64,000 nucleotides of DNA from Axinella damicornis (lineage: Eukaryota; Porifera; Demospongiae; Axinellida; Axinellidae): the NCBI GenBank assembly GCA_963931865.1, contig OZ007514.1:8100646-8164645 (forward strand). The letters are read 5' to 3'. Both the position numbers and the translations under genes were made by a program. The notes under the pieces were generated by a model. That model had not been told where the DNA came from. It ran no database searches and saw only the letters and a list, made by a program, of their open reading frames with translations. Below, piece after piece: positions 1 to 11,119 of this stretch (positions within the stretch are counted from its first letter, which is position 1; each line of letters opens with the position of its first letter).

Positions 1-147
1 ATAGATGTCTCGTGCTAACATGCTCGGAAATGAGTAACGTAGGACCCCATTATTTAATAATAAAATTTGGCAGTTGGCCATCAACTATTTAATTTGAGGC
101 AAACATGTCACGTGATTCCATCACATCAATATGTACCTCTGACATAT

Positions 148-389
148 TTAGCAGTGATTGAATCCGCCTCGATCCTTGTCTAGTTCCATGTCCTGTAGTG
201 CCACAGCCATGTCCCTCCAAGCGGGGGTGGGGTGGTATTTCAGGTAGTAGTCCACCACAGCATCCATCCGCAGATGATTTTGTCCATGATACTTGTCAGC
301 TTAGTCGATCCCATATCAAGCCTGGAAAATAACCCCCACCAGTGGTCCTCTACCCTCCATGAGCTTGTCAGTGGTGAGGGTCGGGTCAG
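148..389 (-). pseudogene. Death-domain-like exon, degenerate
   Basis: Read on the minus strand after a possible acceptor (ctag at 390-393), the translation starts PTLTTDKLMEG and later reads LRMDAVVDYYLKYH, then PTPAWRDMAVALQDME, ending in TAA at 148-150. The pattern (T-x-K-L-M-E start, hydrophobic helix with DYYL, a W near the start of a helix, then AVAL) parallels the intact exon at 9064-9324 (LTVEKVMEVM, VQYWVQ, ASWEGHATELF). The family is the Death fold, which mediates homotypic adaptor contacts in the cytoplasm. Two in-frame stops lie in the middle (around 312-330), so this copy is a pseudogene, misassembled, or needs an unseen intron. Family assignment is moderate and the broken state is seen directly. 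Confidence 0.4.
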
Positions 390-927
390 CTAGGTGGGGA
401 GACAACATGGGGAAGATATAATGCATGACATTGTGTCCTAGCTACTCAACAAAGCTCTGCCATGGCTATACTGTCCCATCACCTTAGATAGGTCCATGAC
501 CTCCTGTGTAACCCTTTCCATGTTCCACTGGATAAAATCAATTTAACTTTAACTAACTAACTATAAACAAAGTCAGTTCAGGAAGTGTCATCATGTTCAC
601 GTCCACAATACCAGTACAAGCAACACAATGCATGGGTGACAGGTGGTTTGAGGGGGAACAGCAATAATTATTAGCTACTGAATTGTTGCATTGGTGACAG
701 TCCGGCCAAGTATCCGTAGACTAGTACGAATCTACACACTGGGCTGGTAATGGAAGACTTCTATTAACTGCAACTCGAAAAGTTACTTTTCCTCGCTTGG
801 TATCCTGGATGCACTCGCAAGATTGCATCAGCTAGGGGGGTCCATGGTTTACCCTGACAGTATTGCCTTTGGGCATGAAATGTACATGTACCTTAATTAT
901 GGTGTAGAATGTTCAGTGACATCTGAC
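390..927. other. No recognisable gene
   Basis: Mixed-composition non-coding sequence. No ORF, splice-bounded exon or repeat could be supported by eye. Confidence 0.4.
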
Positions 928-1070
928 TAGCCTCATTCCGAGGCCCACGCGCTGCTTTCGGTTGCACGAAAGAACGCGGAGGGCCTGCTATGTTTCCTCA
1001 TATGCGTGACATCGAGGGTAGAAAGGACTTAATTGAACGTGGGCAAACTGGGGCTCAGAACAGCAAGAAG
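928..1070. mobile_element. Repeat fragment with TAGCCTC terminus
   Basis: Starts TAGCCTCATTCCGAGGCC and shares an ordered series of short blocks (GAGGGCCTG, TTTCCTCA, AGGGTAGAAAGG, AACGTGGGC) with the sequence at 43773-43912. The two are therefore copies of one repeat family carrying the TAGCCTCG-type end described for 38661-39292. No target-site duplication was found and the right end is not defined. Confidence 0.55.
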
Positions 1071-1118
1071 AGCAAAGGTACGAGGTACATACGTAACTTA
1101 CCACACGTATTTTGCTAG

Positions 1119-1119
<1 letters not shown>

Positions 1120-1152
<33 letters not shown>
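1120..1152. repeat. Poly-G homopolymer (33 nt)
   Basis: Uninterrupted G run. Its length in the assembly is probably approximate. Confidence 0.95.
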
Positions 1153-1490
1153 CGACTGTTATACCAAGCGTTGAACATGTAGTTGGTTGAACCATAGACG
1201 ATATAGTACGGACGTGGATATGAAACGGTACAGTATATACGGAGACATATCCAGATCATACTTAACCCCATCACTGCAATGACCCGTGTGCATTTGTTGA
1301 TTTTGCTGTTCTCGTGAGATTGGATGAGTTTGAGAGTGTAACTTGAGGAGCGCTGGGAAGTGGAGAATCAAATACAGGACTAGAGACGTTAGTAAATGGT
1401 AAGTTGTTGTAAATGGTCATGAATGGTCACTAAGTTTTGTGAATATTCACTGAAACACATGAAGGTGAAAAGGATAATGAATCAGTGACA

Positions 1491-1866
1491 TTGTGTCTGA
1501 TTTCTAATAGGACTCTTGTGTTGAGGGGCTTACAAACTGTATGAATGAGGTCTGTAGGTTCCCAACTGATCCTTTAAAATGTCATTTGCCTAAGATTATA
1601 AAGGAGTAGGCAGTAGTGAGGCTGTGAAGTTGTGGAAAGTGCAAATATCACACTGTAGTGCATGGTTGTCCTGACTTTGTGTCTGATTTGTAATAAAATT
1701 CTTGTGTTGAGGGGCTAAAAAACTGTATGAATGGGGTCTGTAGATTCCCAACTGATCCTTTAGAATATCATTTGCCTGTGATTGTAAAGGTGTAGGCAGT
1801 AGTGGGGCTGTGAAGTTGTGGAAAAGTGAAAAGTGAGAATATCGCACTGTAGTTCACAGTAATGTC
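1491..1866. repeat. Two-copy tandem repeat, ~186-bp period
   Basis: TTGTGTCTGATTT begins at 1491 and recurs at 1677. Both units then share TTGTGTTGAGGGGCT, ACTGTATGAATG, TTCCCAACTGATCCTTTA and GGCTGTGAAGTTGTGGAA in the same order. The copies differ by scattered substitutions. The repeat sits just upstream of the transposase remnant at 1955 and could be part of that element's subterminal region (inference). Confidence 0.85.
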
Positions 1867-3925
1867 CTGAGTCTATTTCTCAGGTTACTCTTACATGTAC
1901 CTTACTTCATTATCATATCTGATACCATTACTATGTATAATCGATTCACTTTAGATGAACAACCAAAGAGGATATAATGGGCACAAGCGAAGGAAGACGG
2001 GAGCTCGTTCACATTTTAAGAGGAGGAAGAATGAGTTCAGGTTGAGAGCACAAGAAAACAAGGAGAGACGGATGAAGGATAAGCAGAACACTAACACCTC
2101 CAGTACCTTCCTCAGTGACAGGACGAACCTCGTACATGAACGACCCTCCAGTGCATTCAACCTTCCTCCGCACTGGCAGGTCTCTTCTCACCTAGATGAA
2201 GTCCAGTTAACCAAGCTCCTCCCGAATGAGAATGGCATTATCAAAGTTCGCTCTACAATGATAGTCCGTCCTGACCTCACGTGGAGTGTATACTTCCAAC
2301 AGAAACCAGTGCCACACTCATCTCAAGTCCTTCCCCAAGCATCAACTACCCCCAGTCCTAGTATGGTGTTGCAGCTGCTAGATCGTATCGATATTGCTGA
2401 GGTATGTCCCGGAAACCCAGATGGTGATTTTGTCCAGATATGCCAGAAGAGGGGTGGCGTGATGAAGGGTGAATGAGGAAACGGGGAGACGGTTGCTTCC
2501 ATTGATAGCTCGAGAACTGTAGATTGTGACAGAAACGAGTATCCTTGTACGGTAACTGTGAGCTATTATATGTACGCCAACCACAGATTCAGCGTTGCAA
2601 CACCTACCAGCACTACCGAGCCACACTACGTGTATGCCATGCACGCCAAAGCTCTGTGTCAGATAGCAGAACTTCTGCCAGTAGCAATGCTAAATACTTC
2701 TCTCTCACTCCCATGGAAAAGGACAAGCGAATGAAGAACCTACAACAGTCCCTCCAACAGACAAAGCAGCGATTGCAGCAGTTAGAGGCTAAGGCCCAAC
2801 TGGTTGTGGAGAGAGATGGTGTTCAGCTTTCTCAAGCAGATGCTGATGATGTTTCAGCTGTAGTCAAGGAGTTGAGCCAGTCAGTGGAGGACAATTTCCC
2901 TGAAAAGTCACCCCAAAGAATATTCTGGAACCAACAGAAGCAGTACCATCAGCTCAAGGACAAGAGACAGATGCGTTGGCACCCCTTAGTTGTGCGATTC
3001 GCACTAAATCTCAAGTACATGTCAACATCTGCCTACAAAGCTGTCCGGCATAGTGGTGTTATTAGCGTCCCATCTGAGCACACCTTGTCTGCATGATTTT
3101 ACACATTTGACAAAATCGCACAGCAGCATACAGCTTGAGTTTGTGGAAGAGTTGAAGAGCAGACTCGGGAGAGACACTGTCCACCCTCACTGTGCTGTCT
3201 CTGTTGATGAGATGAAGATCAAGAGCGGCCTAGTTTTCGATAAGCACAGTGGGTATCTAACCGGCTTCATCGACCTAGGAGATGTCAACAGAGATATGGA
3301 GCAGCTTCTCGATCTAGACGACAACAGTTCAAGGCTTGCTGATCAAGCTCTAGTGTTCATGGCATGCTCTGTTTTCAAGCCCTCACTAGCCGTTCCAGTA
3401 GCCCACTACTTCAGCTCTAATCTAAGAGGTATGTCTTTGAGTTCTAGCAAGACAATAATATGGTTACATGTATGTATGATTCCACCTGTAGCTGAGATGT
3501 TGTTTCCACTGGTGTGGAGTGTTGTGGAAGCGTTAGAGCTGTATGATATCCCAGCTGTCTCTCTAACTAATGATGGGGCCAAGCCAAACAGAAGATATTT
3601 CCACCTGTGCCTAGAGGAAAAGACAGAGACAATCCGTACAAGAAGAAAACAGATCTCTTCTTCTTCTGTGACCCACCCCACCTCACGAAAACAGCACGCA
3701 ACTGTTTTTCAAATTCCTTTGCTCATTCAAAGGGCCAGAAGATGAAGGTGAGCATGGAAGCCAAGTTTAAAAACATGTGCCTAAATATTTTAAGCCTTGG
3801 ATAGTGATTCCTGGGATTGTTTTCATTGCACTTCCTTCTAAGGAAGTTGATACAGCACTTTATTGGGTGCATGATCAGCATGTGGTGAGGTCACGTGACA
3901 AGCCTAATTGGAAGCAGCTGGCCAC

Positions 3926-4275
3926 TAGTGCTGGGCGATACCACATTTTGAATTTCGATACCGATACCAAGTACTTTTGTGCTGGTATCGACCGATACCG
4001 ATACCGATACCAATCTCAAGGTCAACCCCCTTCATTAATGACGATCATTTTTGTCCAAGGAAGCAACATGTACACATGAAGACAGGATTTTCTCTTCTAC
4101 AAGGCTAAGGCGTACAGATCAGACTCAGAGTCAGATTCTGCTTCTAGCACGTGCCGTGGTCACATAATGTACAGTACTCAGTATCGATCGATACCAGTCT
4201 CAGTACTCGATACCACAATCCTGGATCCTGGTATTGGTAGTATCGATACCTGGTACTTGGTATCGCCCAGCACTA
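3926..4275. mobile_element. hAT-like MITE, 350 bp, 8-bp TSD
   Basis: The ends are a perfect 17-bp inverted repeat, TAGTGCTGGGCGATACC. CTGGCCAC flanks both sides directly (3918-3925 and 4276-4283), an exact 8-bp target-site duplication. A TAGTG-type terminus plus an 8-bp duplication is typical of hAT elements. The interior is built from CGATACC iterations, which extend the terminal repeats imperfectly. No ORF. It lies inside the intron-like insertion of the decayed transposase, so it inserted after or within that element. Confidence 0.92.
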
Positions 4276-4340
4276 CTGGCCACGGAAAGAGTAGGCCTAC
4301 AGGAGGCTGGTAGTATTATTATCATGGTTTAGTAGTTGCA

Positions 4341-5377
4341 ATGAAGCGATCACGAGTGACACCGGAGTGTAGTTCTGATAGCCCTAGCTTCTCTGACAGC
4401 GATTTTGAGGCAGATCGTCAGCAGAAGAGGTCGCAGACCTATCTTGAAGGTCGTGCACACAGACCTTATCAGGTTATCAGAGATCTGAGTGGGACTTCCT
4501 CAAGTGATCGCCATGATCTCGCAGTAAGTAATGTGTGTAACAGTTGTATGCCAGTTTTGTGCAAGTATGCAGAAACTTTCAAAGGCTTGAAGAGGCAAGG
4601 GAGTGAGCTGAAGCGATGTAGGAGCGTGAATCCAAATCCGAAGAGGGCTGACTTTGACCACTATCATGATCTTAGAAAGCAAAATGAGTGGCTAACAAAC
4701 AATGCTTTTGACACACTTGGAAACTACCTGTTTTGTTCCAAATGTATTCACAATGCTCTAGGTGTTTCATACCAGCGCCTGGCTTGTCAGCGTAAAGTTA
4801 AAAGAGCACAGTTCAATGAGCCAATACGGAGAATGACAAAACAAGAAGTTGCCGAGAAGAACCTCAGTCAGTACATTGTAATGCCTGAAGGGTCTGACCT
4901 TTCATTTATGCGATGATGGAAATCTCTTGCCAGTGGCGACACTGTGCAGGTCACCACCTCCATGGGCTAGCAGGAATGCCATCCAACTCATCAAAGCCGA
5001 GTGCTAAGCAGGATTTCTTGCAGTTTATAGACAACAACAGTCAGCCTAATGGGCGAAGTGCTGACAGTGCTTCCACCACACATTACCTACTGCCTAATTT
5101 CCGCACAATTCAAACCCCAAAGAAAGGAGTTTGCAATTACGATGAGAGAGTGACGTAATCACTTGTGGGAGAATTCAATCGTGTGCAGAATGAAAATGAG
5201 CGTCAAACCATATCAAACTACTCTGGATCGGAATGGCTAAAACATGAAAGGCCAAAACATGCAATCTACTACAAGGACAGTGGACAAACTAGGTCACTTT
5301 CAGCATCGAAGCTTGATCATCTACGTCAAATGTGTTCTAACTTTATACCTGAGGACAGGCATATTGCATTTCTGTGA
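4341..5377 (+). pseudogene. Transposon-associated ORF of unknown function, broken
   Basis: Three consecutive plus-strand frames read as one protein. 4341-4916 has an acidic Ser-rich start (SSDSPSFSDSDFEADRQQ), Cys pairs (VCNSCMPVLC, LFCSKCIHN) and RMTKQEVAEKNLSQYIVMPEG. A one-base frame change at the TGATGG near 4914 leads to 4935-5157 (HGLAGMPSNSSKPSAKQDF, NNSQPNGRSADSAS, FRTIQTPKKGVCNYDERV). After a TAA at 5156-5158 the frame continues through 5165-5377 (GEFNRVQNENERQTISNYSG, WLKHERPKHAIY). I recall close relatives as uncharacterised proteins repeated in sponge, cnidarian and fish genomes. I know no biochemical role, and a mobile-element cargo or second transposase subunit is only inference. 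It lies on the same strand inside the intron-like gap of the P-like transposase. Confidence 0.55.
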
Positions 5378-5915
5378 ATTACCAATTACCTTGTACATAC
5401 CTTGGCGAGTTCTTCCGTTTTTACACTATGCAATTGTGTGCTTGGTATCTCAATCCGAATCTAAGGGAATATTTGGTATTTGAGGGGTTAAATGAGTTTA
5501 TAGGTCATGTAATATTTTGCATGGGGGTGTGTATAAAACATTAACATTTTATGTATATTGGCAAAATCTTCCCTTTTTACTCTATGCTATGTACATTTGC
5601 ATACATGTATCATGCTGACGTATTTATTCATGTAGAAACAAGGGGAAGAGATTATAGCTGGAAGTGGATTGAAAGTCTGTATCTTGAGGAAACCAGTACT
5701 GAGACACCAGGAGTAAGACTGGGGTTCAAGCTCACCCGAGACCATGTTTGGTTGAATTCGTTCACTAGGATGCGAGTGTATCTTGCAGCCCAGTGTGCCC
5801 AAAGAAAACACAGAATCTCATCATTTCACAATAAACAAACGATGGTGTGCAATGTACTTGTGTATATAGTTGTTTATAGTTGTATGTGTTGTGTATGACT
5901 GTGTGTTGAAAGTGT

Positions 5916-7286
5916 TCACTTGGGTATCAGTGTCCTCCTTGTTCCTTTCTTAAACTTTGCTTCAAAGTTCATCATAAAATCTCTTGCAAAAGAGTGGCCA
6001 CGAATGTTTATCCATAGATCTACTACAGCTTTCAGTAACTCCATGCTGTACCGCTCATACTTAGCAGGAATGCTTTGACAGATGGTATCCCAGTGATGAA
6101 GGATAGAGTCACACCCAAGAGCAGTTTCCATTATCTTGGCCATCACATTGGTGTCCGGGGTGTTTTCCTTGATGGCAGTTGTGTTGAAGGATTAGCGAAC
6201 TATTACTTCTATAGATTCCATCAACTGAAATACACTGTCATGCAAAAAGGAAGAATCAATACATAGTAGCTGAATCTGTTAGCAAAGTTACATGTACCAA
6301 CACACCTCGTCATTAATGTGGTACAACCCTCCACGATCTACGTATCAAATCGGACCACACTTGAGTGTACTCTTCGATGCTGCTGACTGACGATGGTTGT
6401 TGTTCTGCTCTCATGGATCTCAACACTGGAACGAAAAATCTCGCTTGAGTTGGACATGCTCGTTCTTCGACTTCTTCCTGAAGCGTTTCAGCAGACTCAC
6501 AGCAACATAGCCCGCCATGTAACGTACTGCATTCTTCTCCCGCTTGTTGAGAGCATACGATTTGGGAGTGGTTGTCGTTTGTTGAGCCTTAGAGATCAAT
6601 TGCTTCAAGAGTTGATCCACAATCAATTGCAGGCATAGACGGGACTCTGCTTCTGGCTGGATGTTGAGGGTTTGCCATACTCTACTGATCTCACTACTGT
6701 TCCTCAGTTTGTGGAAGGATGACCACATGTGTCCTTTGGCTGTTGATGGGAGTTTGCATTTGTCACCGGCAGCAATGCATTTAGCTATATAATTGTGAGA
6801 TGAGGTAAGTGCACACATTGGTCAGTGCAATATCTGACTTCATTGTCTCCAACTTATCAATTACCTTCATCACTGCCTTTCCTCTTGGTGAGCGTTGAAT
6901 TATTGGTTCACATCTCAGCGATCTGAAACAGTTGAGGAACAAACTCTGGTAACCTTCACCACCAAGAACATCCTCTGGGACTGTCGCAGTTGTGTGGGGG
7001 ACTTCAGAAGAAGTGTTTGCTGAGCTCTATAGTGGACAATATAAAGTGTAATCACCATTTACCAGAGTACGACCATGGATAAGACAGTACCACTATTTTA
7101 AAACTGCATGCACTGGTACCTCACCTTTCTGCTCGGGACCAACACCACTTCCCCTTGTCCATCGTCATCTGAAGTGTATACTTCGCTAAATTCTGACTCA
7201 ACGTTGCTGGATAGGCTTTCGCCACTGGAAGAGCTATAGACAGCTTCATTACTTGCCATTCTTTCCGTGATCACACCCAGGTACAA
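5916..7286 (-). pseudogene. Minus-strand companion ORF of the transposon, unknown function, broken
   Basis: Reading leftwards from 7286: MASNEAVYSSSSGESL and an acidic Ser-rich segment (to ~7100); 6818-6420 with KGHMWSSFHKLRNSSEISRV, then NAVRYMAGYVAVSLLKRFRK; 6260-5916 with LMESIEVIVR (then an in-frame stop), MAKIMETALGCDSILHHWD, YERYSMELLKAVVDLWINIR and GHSFARDFMMNFEAKFKKGT. The order and style suggest one protein with introns or breaks. It converges tail-to-tail with the P-like transposase, ending about 100 bp from it, so both may belong to one composite transposon. Function not recognised. An internal stop and frame changes indicate decay. Confidence 0.45.
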
Positions 7287-7947
7287 AGGTCATAATATCC
7301 GATATCCGTAAATTACTCCATACACTCCGTTACAGCGATCAAATTACACGATTTTGTAATAAGCGGAAATGTTTCACATCCACGTCTGTACTATACCATC
7401 TATGGTTGAACAATATGCAAAACTTCATTTTTTCGCTCTGAAAATTTTGGCCGTTTGTCGATTACGTAATGTTCACGTCAGGAAACATCCCAGGCTCAGT
7501 CTCCCGGCTTTTCTGTACTGCAGTGGGAATCACAACCATGACTGTGGTTGTCAATCTGCATGGCAATCTTAATGAGGTTGTTGTGGTAGATATGTAGCTA
7601 CATGTACAGTGTACACTGTAGTACAGCAACCATACATGGCCCATAACTACGGGCAGTGAATACTACATATATAGCCCTCCAAAACATTTGCAACTGTAGC
7701 TTGAGAACCAATATATATACAGCAGCTAGAACAATATCTATACTAACCATAACAAAACTAAAAGGAAGTCTAGAGCTACTCACTGCTACTGAAACTTGCT
7801 ACACTCTAATTAGCACTAAAGCAAACTTCACAACAAATGAATGGGCAGCTGCTGCATGTACAGTACTCAGACTGTTGGAACCAAAGTAATTAATGCATTA
7901 CTAGCTGATAAGTGCTGCAAGAGCTATATCTACTAACTAGCTGTGAG
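7287..7947. other. No recognisable gene
   Basis: AT-rich non-coding stretch with short ORFs on both strands and no domain or splice pattern that I can support. The terminal repeat of the composite transposon may lie here, but none was found by eye. Confidence 0.35.
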
Positions 7948-8108
7948 TAGCCTCGTTCCCAGGCCTACACCATTTTTTCTGTTCTTCAGTTTGCGTCGAC
8001 AATAATACACGGATGCGGAAAGGCGTTTTTCACTGCCCTTCCGCATCCGTGTATTGTCAACACAAACCGAAGAACAGAAAAAACGGGGTAGGCCTAGGAA
8101 CGAGGCTA
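7948..8108. mobile_element. Hairpin MITE, TAGCCTCG family
   Basis: TAGCCTCGTTCCCAGGCCTA at the left is mirrored at the right end (GTAGGCCTAGGAACGAGGCTA). The arms run almost the full length (CTTCCGCATCCGTGTATTGT has its complement in the left arm), leaving a loop of only a few bases. No exact target duplication. AGCTGTGAG before it and GGCTATGAG two bases past its right end agree at 7 of 9 positions. Confidence 0.85.
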
Positions 8109-8170
8109 TAGGCTATGAGATGCATGCTTATACAGTCAAGTAGTCAGCTACAAACTGCAACACTTTGCTA

Positions 8171-8234
8171 AGTAAGCAAGGCCTCATGTAGTAAGCAAGG
8201 CTTCATGTAGTAAGCAAGGCCTCATGTAGTAAGC
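8171..8234. repeat. 19-bp tandem repeat, ~3.4 copies
   Basis: AGTAAGCAAGGCCTCATGT repeated at 8171, 8190 and 8209 with one C/T difference, then a partial fourth copy. Confidence 0.95.
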
Positions 8235-8399
8235 CACCTGTAAAGTTCGCTGATGTAAGTGCTTTACAGGAAATTCTGTGTAGGCCATGATCTCATAGAA
8301 TTTGCACTCTGTTTCTAATTCTTGCAAGGCTCTCACTGTGCCGCTATCATAGTACGGCCCCTCCAACTCATTCAATTTGTCCGCAGTGTTGTCCATCAC
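8184..8399 (-). CDS. Possible 3' exon downstream of the Death-domain exon
   Basis: Open frame reading MDNTADKLNELEGPYYDS, GTVRALQELETECKFYEI, then EFPVKHLHQRTLQ. An acceptor-like sequence (GTTTAGTACTAG) lies just before it and a GT follows TLQ. The charged, helix-like composition is protein-like, and it is on the same strand as and downstream of the Death-domain exon at 9064-9324. No family recognised. The frame's end runs into the 19-bp tandem repeat, so its true border is uncertain. Confidence 0.25.
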   Translation of the reverse strand: MMDNTADKLNELEGPYYDSGTVRALQELETECKFYEIMAYTEFPVKHLHQRTLQVAYYMRPCLLHEALLTT

Positions 8400-9063
8400 T
8401 AGTACTAAACATATGCAAACCAGGATGTACCAGTGCGCTGCGTTAACCTTAACCAGTAATTGCGTTCCTGAGCATGACTAACTATTGCCACATAGCTAAA
8501 TTTATATTTTATACAAACGCTAGCTAAGATCATGGCCTACGTGGACACTTTAGTTGCCTCACGCTAAGGTGCTCGGCAGTAAGATGTTCAGTGCTATTAG
8601 GTCAACAGCACTACAGAAAAGCAAAGGATTTAGTGATAGCCTGTCTGTCATACTTCACCTCTTGATAAAGTGAAGAAACGAGAGCGGAAAATGCCATTAG
8701 CTAGCTACCCACCTCGGTCTCACCCCATTCATAAAATGTAGGGATGGGACAGAGAATGGGTAATGGCATTTTTGTGGACTGGAATGACCACAACTTTTTC
8801 CTCAGCAACTTGTTTCTCAACTCCCACGTACTCTAAGGTATGCCATGATCAGTGAGTATTTTTTGTGAACTGATAGCCAGTATCATTCCATCTGCACATT
8901 TGGGGTTTAATTTGTAGCTTCTTTGGTCATCGTCCCGCTAATACATCACTGCGGCTAAATTTCCTTGGCCATCCCTAAATAGAGAACGCTACCAGTGAGT
9001 ACGGCTGGTTCGCATCCATTAGAATGCAAGAACTCTTTGAGGGGGTGAAGACATGCACAATAC
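8400..9063. other. Intergenic or intronic, nothing recognised
   Basis: No domain-bearing ORF or clear repeat seen. It would be intron if the exons at 8184-8399 and 9064-9324 belong to one gene. Confidence 0.35.
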
Positions 9064-9324
9064 CTTTGGGTAAGTACTGTTTGGCCATCACTGCTGCTCT
9101 CTCCTCTCCCCTCCTGAAAAGTTCAGTGGCATGTCCTTCCCACGAGGCATGAGGAACACACTGGACCCAATACTGTACCACAGCACGTCTCTTCTCCTTT
9201 TCAGTGGGTGACTGCTGCTGGATTTCACCTCTGGACCATGGGATACCAAGATGAATCTCCACCATCTCCCACTCTCCCACCTCCCCCATCACCTCCATCA
9301 CCTTCTCCACGGTGAGGCTGGGTT
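9064..9324 (-). CDS. Death-domain exon
   Basis: Internal exon of 261 nt bounded by an acceptor (TCTCTCCCTCAG before 9324) and a donor (AAAG/GTATTG after 9064), phase 1 at both sides. It encodes PSLTVEKVMEVMGEVGEWEM, VEIHLGIPWSRGEIQQQ, RRAVVQYWVQ, then ASWEGHATELFRRGEERAAV. The pattern fits the six-helix Death domain: W in helix 1, LGIPWS turn into helix 2, W in helix 4, then a second W starting helix 5 before an L-x-x-x-GEE-x-x-A helix. Death domains assemble signalling platforms in apoptosis and innate immunity. The rest of the gene is not identified. The symmetric 1-1 phase makes it a shuffling-competent module. Confidence 0.62.
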
Positions 9325-9677
9325 CTGAGGGAGAGACACAAGCAGAATAAGGGGAAATGCCATTTTTTCTTGCTTATTGGCTGGCTTATAGATTGCTTAA
9401 ACTGCAGAACTTAAGGTGACTTTGTAAAAATTGGTAATGGTTGGTGCAACATCCACTTGACATATGCCCTGATGTCAGATTTTAAAGTTTTGCTTTTGAA
9501 TCACCACGTCAAGAAAGGAAAGCGGTGTCTCTCATGATGGATGGCACAGTGACAATGAACCTGAACCAGAAACCTCAATTGACCTCTGGGCAGCAGGCTT
9601 TGATGCTTCATACTAATTATGATTATGCAATGCACTGTAGATGTTGCTGTTGTGATTATCACTGTAGATCAAAGGCT
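9325..9677. other. Non-coding, nothing recognised
   Basis: No supported ORF, repeat or RNA. Confidence 0.35.
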
Positions 9678-9686
9678 ATCAGCTCA

Positions 9687-10019
9687 TAGTCTCGTGCCCA
9701 GCCAGAAACGTGTACGGAATATCCGTCTGGTGACTTAATTTCAGCAACATTCTTGGTCTTCATTTAATATTCATAACTCAGCTAACCGCCTGAAACTGGA
9801 CAGAACCGAAAATCCTACACATGAAATGATAGTAATTGCAAGAGAAATTTGAATTTCTACAACTTCTCGCTCTTAATAAAGACATTGAATTCCCTACAAT
9901 TTCATTTGCAGTCTGAAATTCCTGCCTAAACAGTACAAAATTTTAATGAAGACCTAGGTTTCTGCACAAAGTTGCCAGACCCTCTTTCCCGCGAGGGGTG
10001 GGGTCTGGGCACGAGACTA
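9687..10019. mobile_element. Mutator-like MITE, 333 bp, exact 9-bp TSD
   Basis: The left end TAGTCTCGTGCCCAG is mirrored by CTGGGCACGAGACTA at the right. ATCAGCTCA flanks both ends exactly (9678-9686 and 10020-10028). A 9-bp duplication is the classic Mutator/MULE footprint. No ORF. The same family occurs inverted at 22346-22660. Confidence 0.93.
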
Positions 10020-10059
10020 ATCAGCTCAATGATAGCCGTGTAGCTAAGTCACATGATTG

Positions 10060-10190
10060 CTAAGGCAGAACCGGAAGTCCTACACATGGAATGATATACG
10101 TAATTGCAAGAGAAATTTGAACTCTCTACAACTTCTCGCTCCTAATAAAGACATTATTAGGAGCGATAAGTTGTAGAAAATTCATGTACT
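10060..10190. repeat. Partial second copy of the 9687 MITE interior, ending in a hairpin
   Basis: Repeats interior blocks of the neighbouring MITE (GAAGTCCTACACATGGAATG, TTGCAAGAGAAATTTGAA, ACAACTTCTCGCTCCTAAT) and then folds back (ATTAGGAGCGATAAGTTGT). A similar truncated copy follows the 22346 element, so this arrangement recurs. Confidence 0.75.
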
Positions 10191-10715
10191 TAAGAGATCA
10201 GACGAAATGTGATTATTTCATTGGTTTGTTTCTCCCACACTACTCTATACACATTTGCAAGGTACATGTAGTATCATTCTATCTGTAGGGGGATTTGTAG
10301 CCATTAGTCATCACTAAGGTAAATTCTGGCCTTCCCTGAAAAGAGAACTCCAATGTGTTGTCGTTCTCTGATATTAAGGTGGCATAGCAATGGTCAAGGG
10401 TAGGCACACTACACCTACAAACACAACGTCAAATACCTTAAGGCCACTATTATTTGGGGGCGCTAATTTTAGCGGAATTTAGTGAGTTGGAAAAAGTCTT
10501 GAATCTGCAAACAACACTGCTGGCATTTGGATGAGCCTTTAGCTAGCTGCCTACAAAGCAGTCTGAGGCTGTATAGTACGAGCTGGTGGATGTGATCTGA
10601 GTATATTCACAACTTGATAGTAATGAGCTGAGGTATCATTTCTAAGAAGGTTTACTACGTATCTAGCCTGCCAGCAGTGCAGTCGCTACTTGAGAATTGA
10701 GAATTGGTAATCCAA
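10191..10715. other. Non-coding, nothing recognised
   Basis: No supported gene or repeat. Confidence 0.35.
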
Positions 10716-11119
10716 CAGCCGCTATAGTCTCGGCGCCAGACCCAAACCAACCCCAGCGCGGATCACTTCCAGTATCACGCGCGGGGAGGGAGGGTCTGGT
10801 GAACTTGCTACATAAAAATTAGTCGTCTGCGGAATTTCAGAGGGCTGAATCTGATTGGTTAGTAGAATGTTCACGCCACGTGCGCCGTGCGCTAATTCAT
10901 GCTAGTAAGCTAGCTAGATAGCTGCTCGTCGAGACCGTGATTACAGCTGTATTATGCCAACTGGGGTTGACGGTCACTAGCTATGGTGAAGTCGGAACAG
11001 CTCAAAGTCGCGGGAGAGCTGGTGAAAGGTCAAACTGATGCATGGTTTGAATTTTGTATCGATTCCAAAGGGCAGGATGGAATGTGTCAAAAATCTATAT
11101 ACCCGATGCGAGCGTTCAA

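Larger units (their letters stand above)
1955..5811 (+). pseudogene. P-element/THAP9-like transposase, decayed, with large intron-like insertion
   Basis: Pieces in order: 1955-2476 (basic N-terminal region); 2545-3096 (RCNTYQHYRATLRV, a long Gln-rich coiled coil, then MRWHPLVVRFALNLKYMS and VPSEHTL); 3053-3440 (VSVDEMKIKSGLVFDKHSG, GFIDLGD); 3607-3748 (FFFCDPPHLTKTARNCFSNS); 5635-5811 (TPGVRLGFKLTRDHVWLNS, RMRVYLAAQ). The DEMKIK...GYLTGF and DPPHLTKTARN blocks match the RNase H-like catalytic region of P-element/THAP9-type transposases, and the last piece matches their C-terminal part. Frame changes near 2480-2540, 3095 and 3606 show the copy is dead. A consensus donor (AAG/GTGAGC, 3749) and an acceptor (GTAG, 5634) bracket the insertion 3749-5634. 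No N-terminal THAP zinc finger was recognised. Confidence 0.7.
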
